Positions 15,323 through 23,258 of a DNA stretch of 40,612 nucleotides are shown in pieces (the stretch's first letter is position 1; the number at the start of each line of letters is the position of its first letter). This DNA comes from Gammaproteobacteria bacterium (lineage in GTDB: Bacteria; Pseudomonadota; Gammaproteobacteria; DSM-16500). Location: NCBI GenBank assembly GCA_013286215.1, contig JABDGC010000011.1, positions 1-40,612 of the forward strand, given 5' to 3'. The notes below the pieces were generated by a model, which worked only from the letters and a program-made list of their open reading frames with translations, was not told the DNA's origin and did not search any database. Position numbers and translations under genes: made by a program.

Positions 15323-16324
15323 TCACCTATTATAGATTTCGCTAGTGACTCGAATATCCAATTTTTCGGTAAATCTAACTAGCACAATCAGCGATTCGCA
15401 AAGAAGGTCAAAAAGTTTGTACCAAAGCTTAATGTTATTATGTTGCAACTCATTAAAAAATTTTTGATCAACCTTAAGCAAGATGGAGCGTTCACAGGTC
15501 GTATAATGAATCCGGGATGGAAATTGATCGTTAATCAGCGGTATGGGGAAAAATAAAGACCCGGGTCCTAGGATTGAAATTTTAGCAACACGCTTTTTTT
15601 CTACGATGCTGGACTGAACCGCTCCTTTCACAACAAAATAGCTTGAGCAATCTTTTTGAGCTTCCTCGATCAAGGTGCACTGGTTTGTGGCTAGCAGAAT
15701 GATGGCACTCTTCAACAGTGCATTTCCATCATTATTAAATATTGAAATGGGAGGCATAGCCTCGAGTTGCTTGCGATCGAGCGAAACGTCTTCATAACTC
15801 ACTTCAGCAGGTTTTGTCAGTGATTCGACAAATTGACCAAAAATAGGCCTGGCTTTCATGTCCATACCGGACACCACCATCCTGATTTTATCCGCCACCG
15901 TTATTAAGCGATTACAGGAATTCTCCGCGATCTCTTTCATAATTTTATATTTCATGCTGGGATAGAATAGGGAAAACATCTCAAAAAGCGCCGTCGAGAT
16001 GAGCAGGCATTGCACCTCTGTTTCTGCGATTACCGAGGTGGCATTAGGCCCGTTGACGATGACACTCGAACCGCCAAAAATACTCCCTTTTTTTAACGAG
16101 GCCAGGCTCACCCTTCCTTCGCCAAATACCTGGCCGGCGATGATCACCGTGCCTGCTAAAATCACATAGATGCCGGCGCTCTTTTTTCCTTGTTGAATAA
16201 TGGTTTCGCCTGAAGAAAATAAAACTTGTTTGGCATGCGCAAGCAAGAATTCAAGCTCCTGCGGATCCAGGCTTTGATAGAGTTTATTGGTTTGCGCAAG
16301 CGTTTTGAATTCGGCACTTTGCAT
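15323..16324 (-). CDS. Cyclic-nucleotide-binding-domain (Crp-like cup) protein with two cNMP-type domains
   Basis: From the ATG at 16324 (GGGAG upstream) the protein has 333 residues; a GTG at 16348 would add eight. Residues about 10-130 form a cNMP-binding cup: YQSLDPQELEFLLAHAKQ, GETIIQQGKKSAGIYVILAG, GSIFGGSSVI. A second, weaker cup follows at about 195-310 (CTLIEEAQKDCSSYFVVKGA, GPGSLFFPIPL). The phosphate-binding RxAxV signature is replaced (PNATSVIAET), so true cAMP binding is doubtful. No helix-turn-helix or kinase domain is present. It may act as a ligand sensor for its operon partner, the amidotransferase. Confidence 0.8.
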   Translation of the reverse strand: MQSAEFKTLAQTNKLYQSLDPQELEFLLAHAKQVLFSSGETIIQQGKKSAGIYVILAGTVIIAGQVFGEGRVSLASLKKGSIFGGSSVIVNGPNATSVIAETEVQCLLISTALFEMFSLFYPSMKYKIMKEIAENSCNRLITVADKIRMVVSGMDMKARPIFGQFVESLTKPAEVSYEDVSLDRKQLEAMPPISIFNNDGNALLKSAIILLATNQCTLIEEAQKDCSSYFVVKGAVQSSIVEKKRVAKISILGPGSLFFPIPLINDQFPSRIHYTTCERSILLKVDQKFFNELQHNNIKLWYKLFDLLCESLIVLVRFTEKLDIRVTSEIYNR

Positions 16325-16420
16325 ATTAATCGCTCCCTCAGATAACACACTGTTCTTTCACTCAATAATGAGAGGTTCACAGCTAGTCGCATTAAGACTC
16401 ATCATTCAGCGGGAGGCGTT

Positions 16421-17029
16421 CTATTGGTTTGTTTCCACTTCGACAAATGATTTCACTCGGCTAACCCCCGAAATTGATTTAGCCAGCTTAATAGCGTTTT
16501 GAATTTGCAGCGGGCTGCTTGCTGTACCACTCAAATAAACAGCGCCATTATTGGTTTCAACATGAATGTCCGCGGGTATGCTGCGCGTGTCTAATAAATG
16601 CTGATAAGCAAGGGTCCCTTTCACTTTCGCTGTAATGACAAGGTCTGTAAAAGGCTGGTTGCTTTTTTGGACCCTCAGCTGAGTCGCATCCACTGTTTTT
16701 ACCCCCGAAGCCGAGGAGGCTAATTTTATGACCGCATTTGCTTCAGCTTCAGAATTGACGACTCCCTGAAGAATGACTTGACCTTTGTCAGTGCTGACAT
16801 TGACATTTAAATTCGAAAGATTTTTATCGAGCGCAAGTTGCGCATAAATAGACGCCGTGATCGCCGCGTCTCCAATTAAATCTAGGGTTTTTGTCGCAAG
16901 CTTAGTCGCGCTTTGCGTTATACTGCCGCCTGTGTTTGCAGGGGTTGCTTCTGTTTTCGCTGAAAGGGGAACAGCCATTAGCATTAAACACACTAGTAAT
17001 AGGGTTTTAAGCGAATTAGAGGGTTTCAT
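16421..17029 (-). CDS. Periplasmic BON-domain protein (OsmY-like)
   Basis: A 202-residue protein with a clear signal peptide (about 1-24, LLVCLMLMAVPLSA) and two BON domains: about 53-120 (GDAAITASIYAQL ... NVNVSTDKGQVILQGVV) and about 128-198 (LVITAKVKGTLAYQ ... IHVETNNGAVYLSGTA). BON domains in OsmY and Kbp-type proteins bind membranes or stabilise the envelope under stress. AAAGGAG seven bases before the ATG is a strong ribosome binding site. It sits alone between the cNMP-type gene and a MITE. Confidence 0.9.
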   Translation of the reverse strand: MKPSNSLKTLLLVCLMLMAVPLSAKTEATPANTGGSITQSATKLATKTLDLIGDAAITASIYAQLALDKNLSNLNVNVSTDKGQVILQGVVNSEAEANAVIKLASSASGVKTVDATQLRVQKSNQPFTDLVITAKVKGTLAYQHLLDTRSIPADIHVETNNGAVYLSGTASSPLQIQNAIKLAKSISGVSRVKSFVEVETNQ

Positions 17030-17220
17030 AATGTACTCCTTTGACTATTCATGAGGCGACATGCATTTAGCTTCGCTACCGATCAGACCTTACGCCGAAC
17101 AGGGCGTTCTCGAACACACGCGTTTCAACAACCCAATGAATCATTCTGAATGGGAAGCGCATTTCGCGAGTTCTAGCGTATCAGAATATTAGTTCTATTT
17201 TATCAGGTTTTATCTTGATC

Positions 17221-17426
17221 GGCTGCAGCCATAAATATTCGGTTCTCATTTTAAATTCCCTCTCCTCCACGCTTTTGGTGGAGGAGAGGGCTAGGGAAAG
17301 GAGGTATTATTAATTATAACCCGCTGATTATGATTAATTTTATACCTCCTTCCCCGAACCCCTTCCTCCACCAACAGCGTGGAGGAAGGGGGATATAGAG
17401 GGGTGAAACGAATATATACTGCAGCC
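17221..17426. mobile_element. 206-bp palindromic MITE-like element
   Basis: The ends are inverted: GGCTGCAG...ATATTCGGTTC on the left (17221-17243) answers CTGCAGCC read inward on the right (17405-17426). Inside are two strong hairpins, 17258-17290 (13-bp stem, CCCTCTCCTCCAC) and 17359-17391 (13-bp stem, CCCCTTCCTCCAC), and an inner AGGAGGTAT/ATACCTCCT pair. It has no ORF. Shorter relatives lie at 26116-26239 and 37538-37600. I found no convincing target duplication. It fills most of the 545-bp gap before the YihY gene. Confidence 0.65.
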
Positions 17427-17487
17427 AGTGAAACTCGCTGAATAATATGGAAAGAGCTTCGCCGAATCGGCCTTGCAAGAGCAATAG

Positions 17488-17515
17488 TTGACCATCACAT
17501 TATTATATATATAAT
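17488..17515 (+). promoter_or_regulatory. Sigma-70-type promoter of the YihY gene
   Basis: TTGACC (17488-17493) and TATAAT (17510-17515) are separated by 16 bp, close to consensus. A second overlapping TATAAT follows at 17515-17520. The coding start lies 30-60 bp downstream on the same strand. Confidence 0.6.
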
Positions 17516-17574
17516 ATAATTGCGACCTTACCCTAACTAAGGAAAACTTGGTTTATTTTTTGCTGCGGGGCTTC

Positions 17575-18390
17575 ATGGTTTATCGGGTCAAAGAAGCGCT
17601 AAAGGATTTCGCTCTGGCGGGCAAGTTAAGTTATCAAGGCCAATACTCCTATCGAGCTGCGGCTTTGGCTTTTACCACCTTGCTTTCCTTGGTGCCCATG
17701 GTGTCCATCTCTCTCTATATCATTGCGAAGTTTCCTATTTTTCCTCACATTCACAGCCTCACACGCAGCTACCTGGTCTCCGTCTTTTTACCCGCATCCA
17801 GCACGGAGATTATGAAATACCTGAACGACTTTTCTCAGCATGCCACACAACTCCCCGCCTTTAGTATTCTCTTTCTCTTTTTGACCTCTCTGGTTATGGC
17901 TACCGCCATCGATCAATCGATGCATAACCTCTGGCAAAACGGTGTCAAGACCAAAAGTCTGCTTTCGTATGTCGGTTATGCTCTCATTATTTTACTCATG
18001 CCCTTATTTATCGAACTGGGTGCGATCATCAATTATCTGATTATTTTCGTGTTTAAATTCTTGTCCGTGGTTAAAGTCATCGGCTTTGTCGCTCCCTTGG
18101 TTCTGAACGCTTTAATACTGGTTTTATTGTATATCGTGACGTCCAGTATCCGCGTGAAATGGAGTGACGCTTTGGTCGGCGGTTTTATCGCCGCCGTGCT
18201 ACTCGAAATCGCCAAGTTTGGCTTTACTTTTTATATTCTGCTATTTTCGAACTACGAGACCCTATACGGGCCTCTCGCGGTGCTGCCGGCCTTCTTAATC
18301 TGGCTCTATATTTTTTGGCTGATTGTTTTTTATGGCGCCTTGATTGTAAAGGTCCGCTATAAAAAACAGAATCGCCGACTGAACGGCTAG
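17575..18390 (+). CDS. YihY/BrkB-family inner membrane protein
   Basis: A 271-residue protein of the YihY/BrkB (UPF0761) family, once misnamed ribonuclease BN. Family marks are YRAAALAFTTLLSLVPMVSI (about 32-51), ATAIDQSMHNLWQ (about 118-130), and the C-terminal region IRVKWSDALVGGFIAAVLLE with YETLYGPLAVLPAFLIWLYI. Six hydrophobic segments are visible. Its role is unknown. A TTG at 17548 with AAGGA four bases upstream would add nine residues, so the start is uncertain; I prefer the ATG because it gives the usual family N-terminus. The stop codon TAG is part of the CTAG that flanks the next MITE. Confidence 0.88.
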   Translation: MVYRVKEALKDFALAGKLSYQGQYSYRAAALAFTTLLSLVPMVSISLYIIAKFPIFPHIHSLTRSYLVSVFLPASSTEIMKYLNDFSQHATQLPAFSILFLFLTSLVMATAIDQSMHNLWQNGVKTKSLLSYVGYALIILLMPLFIELGAIINYLIIFVFKFLSVVKVIGFVAPLVLNALILVLLYIVTSSIRVKWSDALVGGFIAAVLLEIAKFGFTFYILLFSNYETLYGPLAVLPAFLIWLYIFWLIVFYGALIVKVRYKKQNRRLNG

Positions 18391-18539
18391 TAGAGCGTCA
18401 ACTTGATTTTGTCGTCCTGTGCAAAGTCTCTGTCATCCTGAGCGCAGCGAAGGATCTCACTCCCGCTGCAGCAAGGAGATCCTTCGCTGCGCTCAGGATG
18501 ACAGCAAGCGAAACGGGACAAAATCAAGTTGACACTTTA
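18391..18539. mobile_element. 149-bp MITE-like palindrome flanked by CTAG
   Basis: Terminal inverted repeats TAGAGCGTCAACTTG and its counterpart (revcomp TAAAGTGTCAACTTG) extend inward for over 20 bp. A central 29-bp perfect stem (18430-18458 with 18476-18504, core TCCTGAGCGCAGCGAAGGAT) has a 17-base loop. CTAG occurs on both sides (18387-18390 and 18540-18543) and looks like a 4-bp target duplication, although CTAG is itself a palindrome. The core sequence is a dispersed repeat seen in many proteobacteria. Here it could also serve as a two-way terminator between the convergent YihY and TolC-like genes. Confidence 0.75.
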
Positions 18540-18565
18540 CTAGTATGTTGTCATAGACCAAGACA

Positions 18566-19640
18566 TTATTTAAGAGTGGCTTGTAAAAGTTCGATCATAC
18601 GCTTTGCATGGTTTATTTCAATTGCCAGCATCATCTTATTCACTTCAACTTCCTGTCGAAAGTGAATCGCCTTCGTACTTTTGCTAATCGTTAGCTTACG
18701 GCTTAGCCGAGCATAATTTTGGTAATTTTGGCGGAGGCCGGATAAACGATCTTCGGTGGCAGCTTTGAGCGAGGCCAGGGAAAGCATTAATTTTGATAGT
18801 TGATTTTGCGTTCCCGTAAGTTGGTTTTCCTGCCACAGCGTCTGCTCGCCAAGCGCCTGATTCATCAGCTTATCGCTGAAAGCCGAGCCTAAATTATAGC
18901 GAAGCAATACAGCAATATAGGGCTGCGCACTCTTGTTATAATGATTGGAAAAATCTTGCTGCGCTCCCGCTTCGAAGCGCATCGACCAATTATTTTGTTT
19001 TTCCAGTTGATTCATGGTTTTCTGCCGTCTTTCCCGCGCCAGAGACAGCTCTTTTAATAAGTTGCCCAGCTTTCGTGGCCTCATTTTAGGGGCTTGCTGC
19101 CCCGCCAAATCCACCTCAATCTCACGTTCAGCGTCGTCCAGCTTCATGAGCGAGGACTCGATCTCATAATAGGTGCGCAGGGTGTCATTGTGGCTGTCGA
19201 TGCGTTTTTTTATTGCTAATAATATTTTCTTCAACTGCTGTTTTGCAATTTGAATTTGCGCGAGCTTAAACTTTAAAGCCTCAAACTTCACGGAAGCGAT
19301 CGAATACCGAACCTGTAATTGCGCCTCTTGGTCGAGCCGATAATACGCGCATTCTTCGTGAATTAAGCGCTCTACATATCTCGCCTTGTTTAGATCCGCT
19401 AAGTCTTTCGCTACGCCGACGACCACATTTTTTTTGTGCGTTACTGTCATAGTGGTTGTTGTCAAGGCGCGCAATTACATCGGGGAACATTAAACTGACG
19501 CTTTTGGCCTGGCTTTTTTCCGTGAAGTATTTGCAAAAAGCCTCTGCGTCGGCGAAGCCCTCATCGCTTAGCGCTTGGGAATAAGCTGCATTCGCGCCTA
19601 AAATGCCGAATCCTAAAATAACACTATAGAGTAATCTCAT
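18566..19640 (-). pseudogene. TolC-like outer-membrane/periplasmic protein, frameshifted at an 8-A run
   Basis: The first frame starts at 19640 with a signal peptide (MRLLYSVILGFGILGANAAYS) and runs to an 8-A tract on the coding strand (T8 at 19428-19435). From there the coding character continues in another frame (NVVVGVAKDLADLNKARYVE...) to 18566. With seven A's the frame would be continuous and give about 357 residues. The body is long coiled-coil helices with one beta-like strand (AQPYIAVLLRYNLGS), compatible with a TolC-type channel. I assign that mostly from context: it is the last gene of a synthase/membrane-fusion operon. It may be a true pseudogene, a phase-variable or slippage-corrected gene, or a sequencing error. 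Confidence 0.65.
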
Positions 19641-19655
19641 ATTTCAGTTTATTTC

Positions 19656-20720
19656 TTAGATAAGTAAGGGCTTTGACCCGAGAAACAGCAATTTTTTTTG
19701 CGCATCCGTCTCGTCCTTAAAGGCAATGCCGACAAACTGGCCTTTCATATCCGAATTAAATATAGGATGTTTCGCGTATTCTTCAGCCTTGTAGGCAGCG
19801 GTAATCGAGCCAGACTGGTAACATAGGATCATGTCGAAATAGCACGAGTAGACGGGCGCGCCGATTTTAACTTGCGGCAAGTTTTTGTAAGGGACAAAAG
19901 CAACATGCGTCGGTTCTTTAGTGGCTAAAATATAGGGGCTTTTTTTCATCAAAGCAAGCACCTCCGAGCGCTTTTTTATCACGTTCAGCAGATGCTCGAT
20001 CGTGACTTTCAAGGCATAGATATCGCTTTTAAGTTGTGCTATTTGACGCGTCAACTCAATCTTTTTTACGATTTTGTCCATGGCCGCCAGGCTGGTGGCC
20101 GAGCCTTTTAAGGTAAGCGCCGCGGCGCCAAAATCGGCGGCGCGCTGTTCAAACTCATGCATTCTCGCTTTCGCCTCAATTAACGCCGAGCGCAGATTGC
20201 TTAACATTAAATGCTGAGAAAGGGCCTCTTCTTTGGTAATTAAGGCAACTTTCAACTCTTGGTTGATGATCGACTCTTTCATTTGAATTTCGGCGGCAAG
20301 CTGCGTTAATTCGGCTACATTCGCCTGCTTTTCTTGAGTGAGCGCATGATAAATGCCGCTGTTTTGCGTGTCTTGATGGATTTGTTGCTCCATGCTTTTC
20401 TCGACGCGCAAAAGAAGTTCCTCAGCATTTTTTACCACGATTTCTTTATTACTCAGATCGTTTTTTGCAGCCGCCAGCTCAGCGGTGTTTTTTAATAGTT
20501 CCTGCTGCACGTTTAGTAAATGCTCTTGATGCACTAAAACATTTTCTTGATTAGGCGACAATATAAATGGGGTGGACCAGTGGGTGTTGGCGAGAAAGAA
20601 AAGCACCGAGAACCCATACCAAAAAATGGAGGTAATTAAGCTAACAAGAAAAATAAAGCCAATTAATCGGTAACTCAATAAGTAAAAATTTTGCAGTCGT
20701 TTCATTTTAGGTTTCCGCAT
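19656..20720 (-). CDS. Membrane-fusion (HlyD-like) protein of a polysaccharide operon
   Basis: The 354-residue protein has one N-terminal membrane helix (about 17-41), a long periplasmic coiled coil (about 60-265, rich in Glu/Lys/Ala/Leu), and a C-terminal beta-rich part (about 275-354, VAFVPYKNLPQVKIGAPVYS). That is the plan of HlyD/EmrA-type adaptors and of Alg44-like subunits that work with processive glycosyltransferases. It would bridge the inner-membrane synthase and an outer-membrane channel. The start overlaps the synthase stop by 14 bp; an ATG at 20705, after the synthase stop and with GGAAA upstream, is an alternative. No ATPase is encoded nearby. Confidence 0.72.
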   Translation of the reverse strand: MRKPKMKRLQNFYLLSYRLIGFIFLVSLITSIFWYGFSVLFFLANTHWSTPFILSPNQENVLVHQEHLLNVQQELLKNTAELAAAKNDLSNKEIVVKNAEELLLRVEKSMEQQIHQDTQNSGIYHALTQEKQANVAELTQLAAEIQMKESIINQELKVALITKEEALSQHLMLSNLRSALIEAKARMHEFEQRAADFGAAALTLKGSATSLAAMDKIVKKIELTRQIAQLKSDIYALKVTIEHLLNVIKKRSEVLALMKKSPYILATKEPTHVAFVPYKNLPQVKIGAPVYSCYFDMILCYQSGSITAAYKAEEYAKHPIFNSDMKGQFVGIAFKDETDAQKKLLFLGSKPLLI

Positions 20721-21957
20721 TCAACGGCAGCTCAGCGCTCTCTCGCGTGACCCAGCCACCATCGTCCAGCGTGAAGATAGCAAATAAGGTGATCACGATT
20801 GTGCTCACGGGATACCAAAAGGCCGCCAAAAGACGGCAAAAGAGCAAGTCAAATAAGGAAATATTTTTGAGGTCCCACTGTTTTGATTGACGGGTATAAT
20901 AATAAAAGGCCAGCACGATACAAGGCCCGAAAGCAAAATGACAAAGTACGATGGCCATCATAGTAAAAATAACCTTCCCCGCGAGCCAAGAGGTGATAAC
21001 AAGCATATTCCAAGCGAGCAGAACAAAAATTGGCATGATACTGAAAAGCGTGGATAAAATGCCGCTATTCACAATCATCTTCGGTAAGGAAATAGCCGCT
21101 TGGAAATACTGGCCTATCGCTGAACGACGCCAGCGAAGTTGCTGTTTAGTATATTGTGCTAAACTCACCGGTACGGTAGTGTAACACAAGGCATCGATAT
21201 TTAAATAGGTGTCATAGCCTTTCAGTAACAGCATCTGGGTTAAGGCTCTGTCTTCGCCATTGGTGATTTTGATTCCAAGAAAATTGCGGTTGGCGATCTC
21301 CTCTTTAATTTCATTAAAACAATCACGGCGAATAGCAACCAGCGGCCCACTGAGACACTGAATTTTACGGAAGATTTTTTCAGGTGACTTGATCACGAGA
21401 AAGGATAAGGCATAGGCAATCGTTTGAAAACGCGTCAACCAATTGACATTGGCGTTCCGCACGCCAACGCGCCCGCCGACCGCTGCAATTTTAGGTTCCG
21501 TAAAGCAAGAAACTAATTCTTTTATCGCCTTCGGGTCGAAAATACAATCAGAATCAATGCTCACGATAACCTCCCCTTGGGAAATGGAAACCGCGGCTAA
21601 CACATTATGCGCCTTGCCCTGGTTGATCTTATTTTTTCTGGCGATCACATGCGGAAAATCCTGCTGCGCCTTTAACATCCAGTCAAAACTGTCGTCTTGA
21701 GAACAATCATCAAAAGCCAGGATCTCCAGTTTGTCGACCGGATAGTCGGAGTGGCGCATGCTTTTGATGGTGTTGTAGACGGTTTCGCCCTCATTAAAGC
21801 ACGACATCACAACACTCACCATGGGCTGATAGTCCTCCGTTCGCTTCACGTCGAAACGTTTACAGTACAGATTAATCGCCAGCCCTGTGGCATTTACCAA
21901 AATATAATAGGTAGTGATGATGGAGATATAGATAATCATTAAACTATCGATCAACAT
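20707..21957 (-). CDS. Processive GT2 glycosyltransferase, hyaluronan/chitin-synthase/NodC-like
   Basis: From the ATG at 21957 the protein has 416 residues with an N-terminal membrane helix (about 3-28), a GT-A domain, and four or so C-terminal helices (about 300-395). Catalytic marks are FDD (82-84), DSD (135-137), SGPL (203-206), GEDRALT (234-240), and QQLRW (272-276), the QxxRW gate of processive beta-synthases. GEDRALT with the later TVP and YTKQQLRWRRS follows the hyaluronan synthase/NodC pattern more than the PgaC pattern, so it probably polymerises GlcNAc with or without a uronic acid. An upstream in-frame start at 22050 is rejected since it would overlap the hydrolase gene by over 100 bp. 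Confidence 0.85.
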   Translation of the reverse strand: MLIDSLMIIYISIITTYYILVNATGLAINLYCKRFDVKRTEDYQPMVSVVMSCFNEGETVYNTIKSMRHSDYPVDKLEILAFDDCSQDDSFDWMLKAQQDFPHVIARKNKINQGKAHNVLAAVSISQGEVIVSIDSDCIFDPKAIKELVSCFTEPKIAAVGGRVGVRNANVNWLTRFQTIAYALSFLVIKSPEKIFRKIQCLSGPLVAIRRDCFNEIKEEIANRNFLGIKITNGEDRALTQMLLLKGYDTYLNIDALCYTTVPVSLAQYTKQQLRWRRSAIGQYFQAAISLPKMIVNSGILSTLFSIMPIFVLLAWNMLVITSWLAGKVIFTMMAIVLCHFAFGPCIVLAFYYYTRQSKQWDLKNISLFDLLFCRLLAAFWYPVSTIVITLFAIFTLDDGGWVTRESAELPLNAET

Positions 21958-22819
21958 AGTCACTCTCTTTCTGCGAAGAATGCGTTTTGACGAACTCGAC
22001 AACCGCTTTGCCCCAGGCCGCCGTGGGAGAGAAGGTTGGCCTTTGACCATCTGCCGTTCGATCTTGACTGCTTGCCCAAATAATGCACCCAGAAGCCCCT
22101 AAATCAGCGAGGAGCTGCAAACGCTCACGCATGGCAGCTTCGTCCAATTCTTCCACTAAAGTTCCATTTTTTGCTTTGTCCGAAGAACCCCGTTTATAGA
22201 TCGGGCTAATATAAGGAATAATTGGCTTCCGCGGGAGATATTTTTTTGCCGCCTGAATATTGTAGCGCGCACTCGCTGACCAAGCCTGAAAATTGCGGCC
22301 ATTGTAGTTATAAAGCGAAGGACTTAAGAAATCGACCTCGTTGATGAGCGTTTGGTATTTTGCATTAAGTGCGTCATAGGACTGAAGGGTTAGTTTCCAG
22401 CCATAGGTGTTTTGTGGCAGGATAGCATAGATTCCAACGGGTGCTCTTGCCTGAAAGCGATGATAAGCCGCTAAAATTGCCTTCATTCTCGGTATAATGG
22501 TTTCGGGCTTGAAGCGATTGCCAAACTCAAAATCAAAAGAGACTGGAATGCCGGGCTCCTGGAAGGTCCCTTCTGCTATTTTCTTTATTTTTTCCTGGCT
22601 GACTTGTCCTTGGGTGAAATAATCTTTCTCATAAATAACTTTGATGGGCTGAATTCCGTATGTTAACAGTATATCGGAAAGAGCCGCTGCGTCATTTGTC
22701 CAAGGAAGGTAAGCATAGACGGTGAATTTTCGGGCAATAAGACTTTCTGCTTGCGTTTCATTTAAAACAAAAAATAAAAAAAATATTGCAATAAAAAACC
22801 TAAACCTGAACATGGGCAA
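21944..22819 (-). CDS. Secreted GH56 (hyaluronidase)-like protein
   Basis: A 291-residue protein with a signal peptide (about 1-24, FFIAIFFLFFVLNETQA). The body follows the plan of GH56 hyaluronidases as I remember them. PVSFDFEFG (92-100) stands for the catalytic DWE/DFE strand (D96, E98; E98 would be the acid/base). VGIYAILP (128-135) stands for the GxYGFP strand, DFLSPSLYNYN (163-173) for the ALYPSIY strand, PIIPYISPIY (199-208) for the next strand, and LGASGCIIWASS (240-251) for the GASGxVLWGS strand. I see no disulfide pattern like that of animal enzymes. It could trim or release the polymer made by the synthase encoded next, whose start it overlaps by 14 bp. Confidence 0.6.
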   Translation of the reverse strand: MPMFRFRFFIAIFFLFFVLNETQAESLIARKFTVYAYLPWTNDAAALSDILLTYGIQPIKVIYEKDYFTQGQVSQEKIKKIAEGTFQEPGIPVSFDFEFGNRFKPETIIPRMKAILAAYHRFQARAPVGIYAILPQNTYGWKLTLQSYDALNAKYQTLINEVDFLSPSLYNYNGRNFQAWSASARYNIQAAKKYLPRKPIIPYISPIYKRGSSDKAKNGTLVEELDEAAMRERLQLLADLGASGCIIWASSQDRTADGQRPTFSPTAAWGKAVVEFVKTHSSQKESDYVDR

Positions 22820-22912
22820 CTCTCGGCGCTCGATGCTTAACCCGAAAAGAATAGCTTAAAAACCGAAAGAGATGAAATTATTTTTAAAATCAGAACGATA
22901 TTAAATTTCACA

Positions 22913-23072
22913 GGCATTGTTGCATAATTCGTCATCGCAAGCTCGCGAAGCGAACAGGACGATCCAAAATGTAACTGATTTCAGAAATAATGGCCACATT
23001 CTGGATTGCCGCGTCGCACAAAACACGCTCGCAGCACAGCTTTGTGAAAAAAACAAATTATGCAACAACGCC
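22913..23072. mobile_element. 160-bp MITE with IS903-like ends and a 9-bp target duplication
   Basis: The left end GGCATTGTTGCATAATTCGT and the right end (read as its complement) GGCGTTGTTGCATAATTTGT agree in the first 17 bases except one. Both flanks carry AATTTCACA (22904-22912 and 23073-23081), a perfect 9-bp target duplication. The end sequence and duplication length fit the IS903 subgroup of the IS5 family. There is no transposase ORF, so it is a non-autonomous derivative. It lies in the 439-bp gap between the divergent polysaccharide operon and the UDP-sugar dehydrogenase gene; apart from it the gap shows only AT-rich leader sequence. Confidence 0.88.
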
Positions 23073-23258
23073 AATTTCACAGAGCAACGAGGGTAGCTCC
23101 TGGCCGAATTAAAAAAGAATTGACCTTAATTTAACCTAAACCAATTTGAAGGCTTAAATATTTACATTTTCTAAAATTCTATCGCATTCATTTGATTGAA
23201 AAATAACGATTTATTGTTATTATGCAGTTACCTGTTTCTTCAATAAGGATGATGTAAA

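Noticed and set aside
18430-18504. Simple rho-independent terminator only
   Set aside because: The stem lies within a larger element with its own inverted ends and CTAG flanks, so it is better described as a MITE that may also terminate.
20707-21957. PgaC/HmsR (poly-GlcNAc synthase) as firm call for the GT2
   Set aside because: The GEDRALT and YTKQQLRWRRS segments and the partner genes fit HAS/NodC better, and no pgaA, pgaB or pgaD is nearby.
21944-22819. Polysaccharide deacetylase (PgaB/HmsF) as identity of the synthase partner
   Set aside because: No NodB motifs (TFDD, HxxxH) are present; the DFE, SPSLY and GASGCIIW pattern fits GH56 better.
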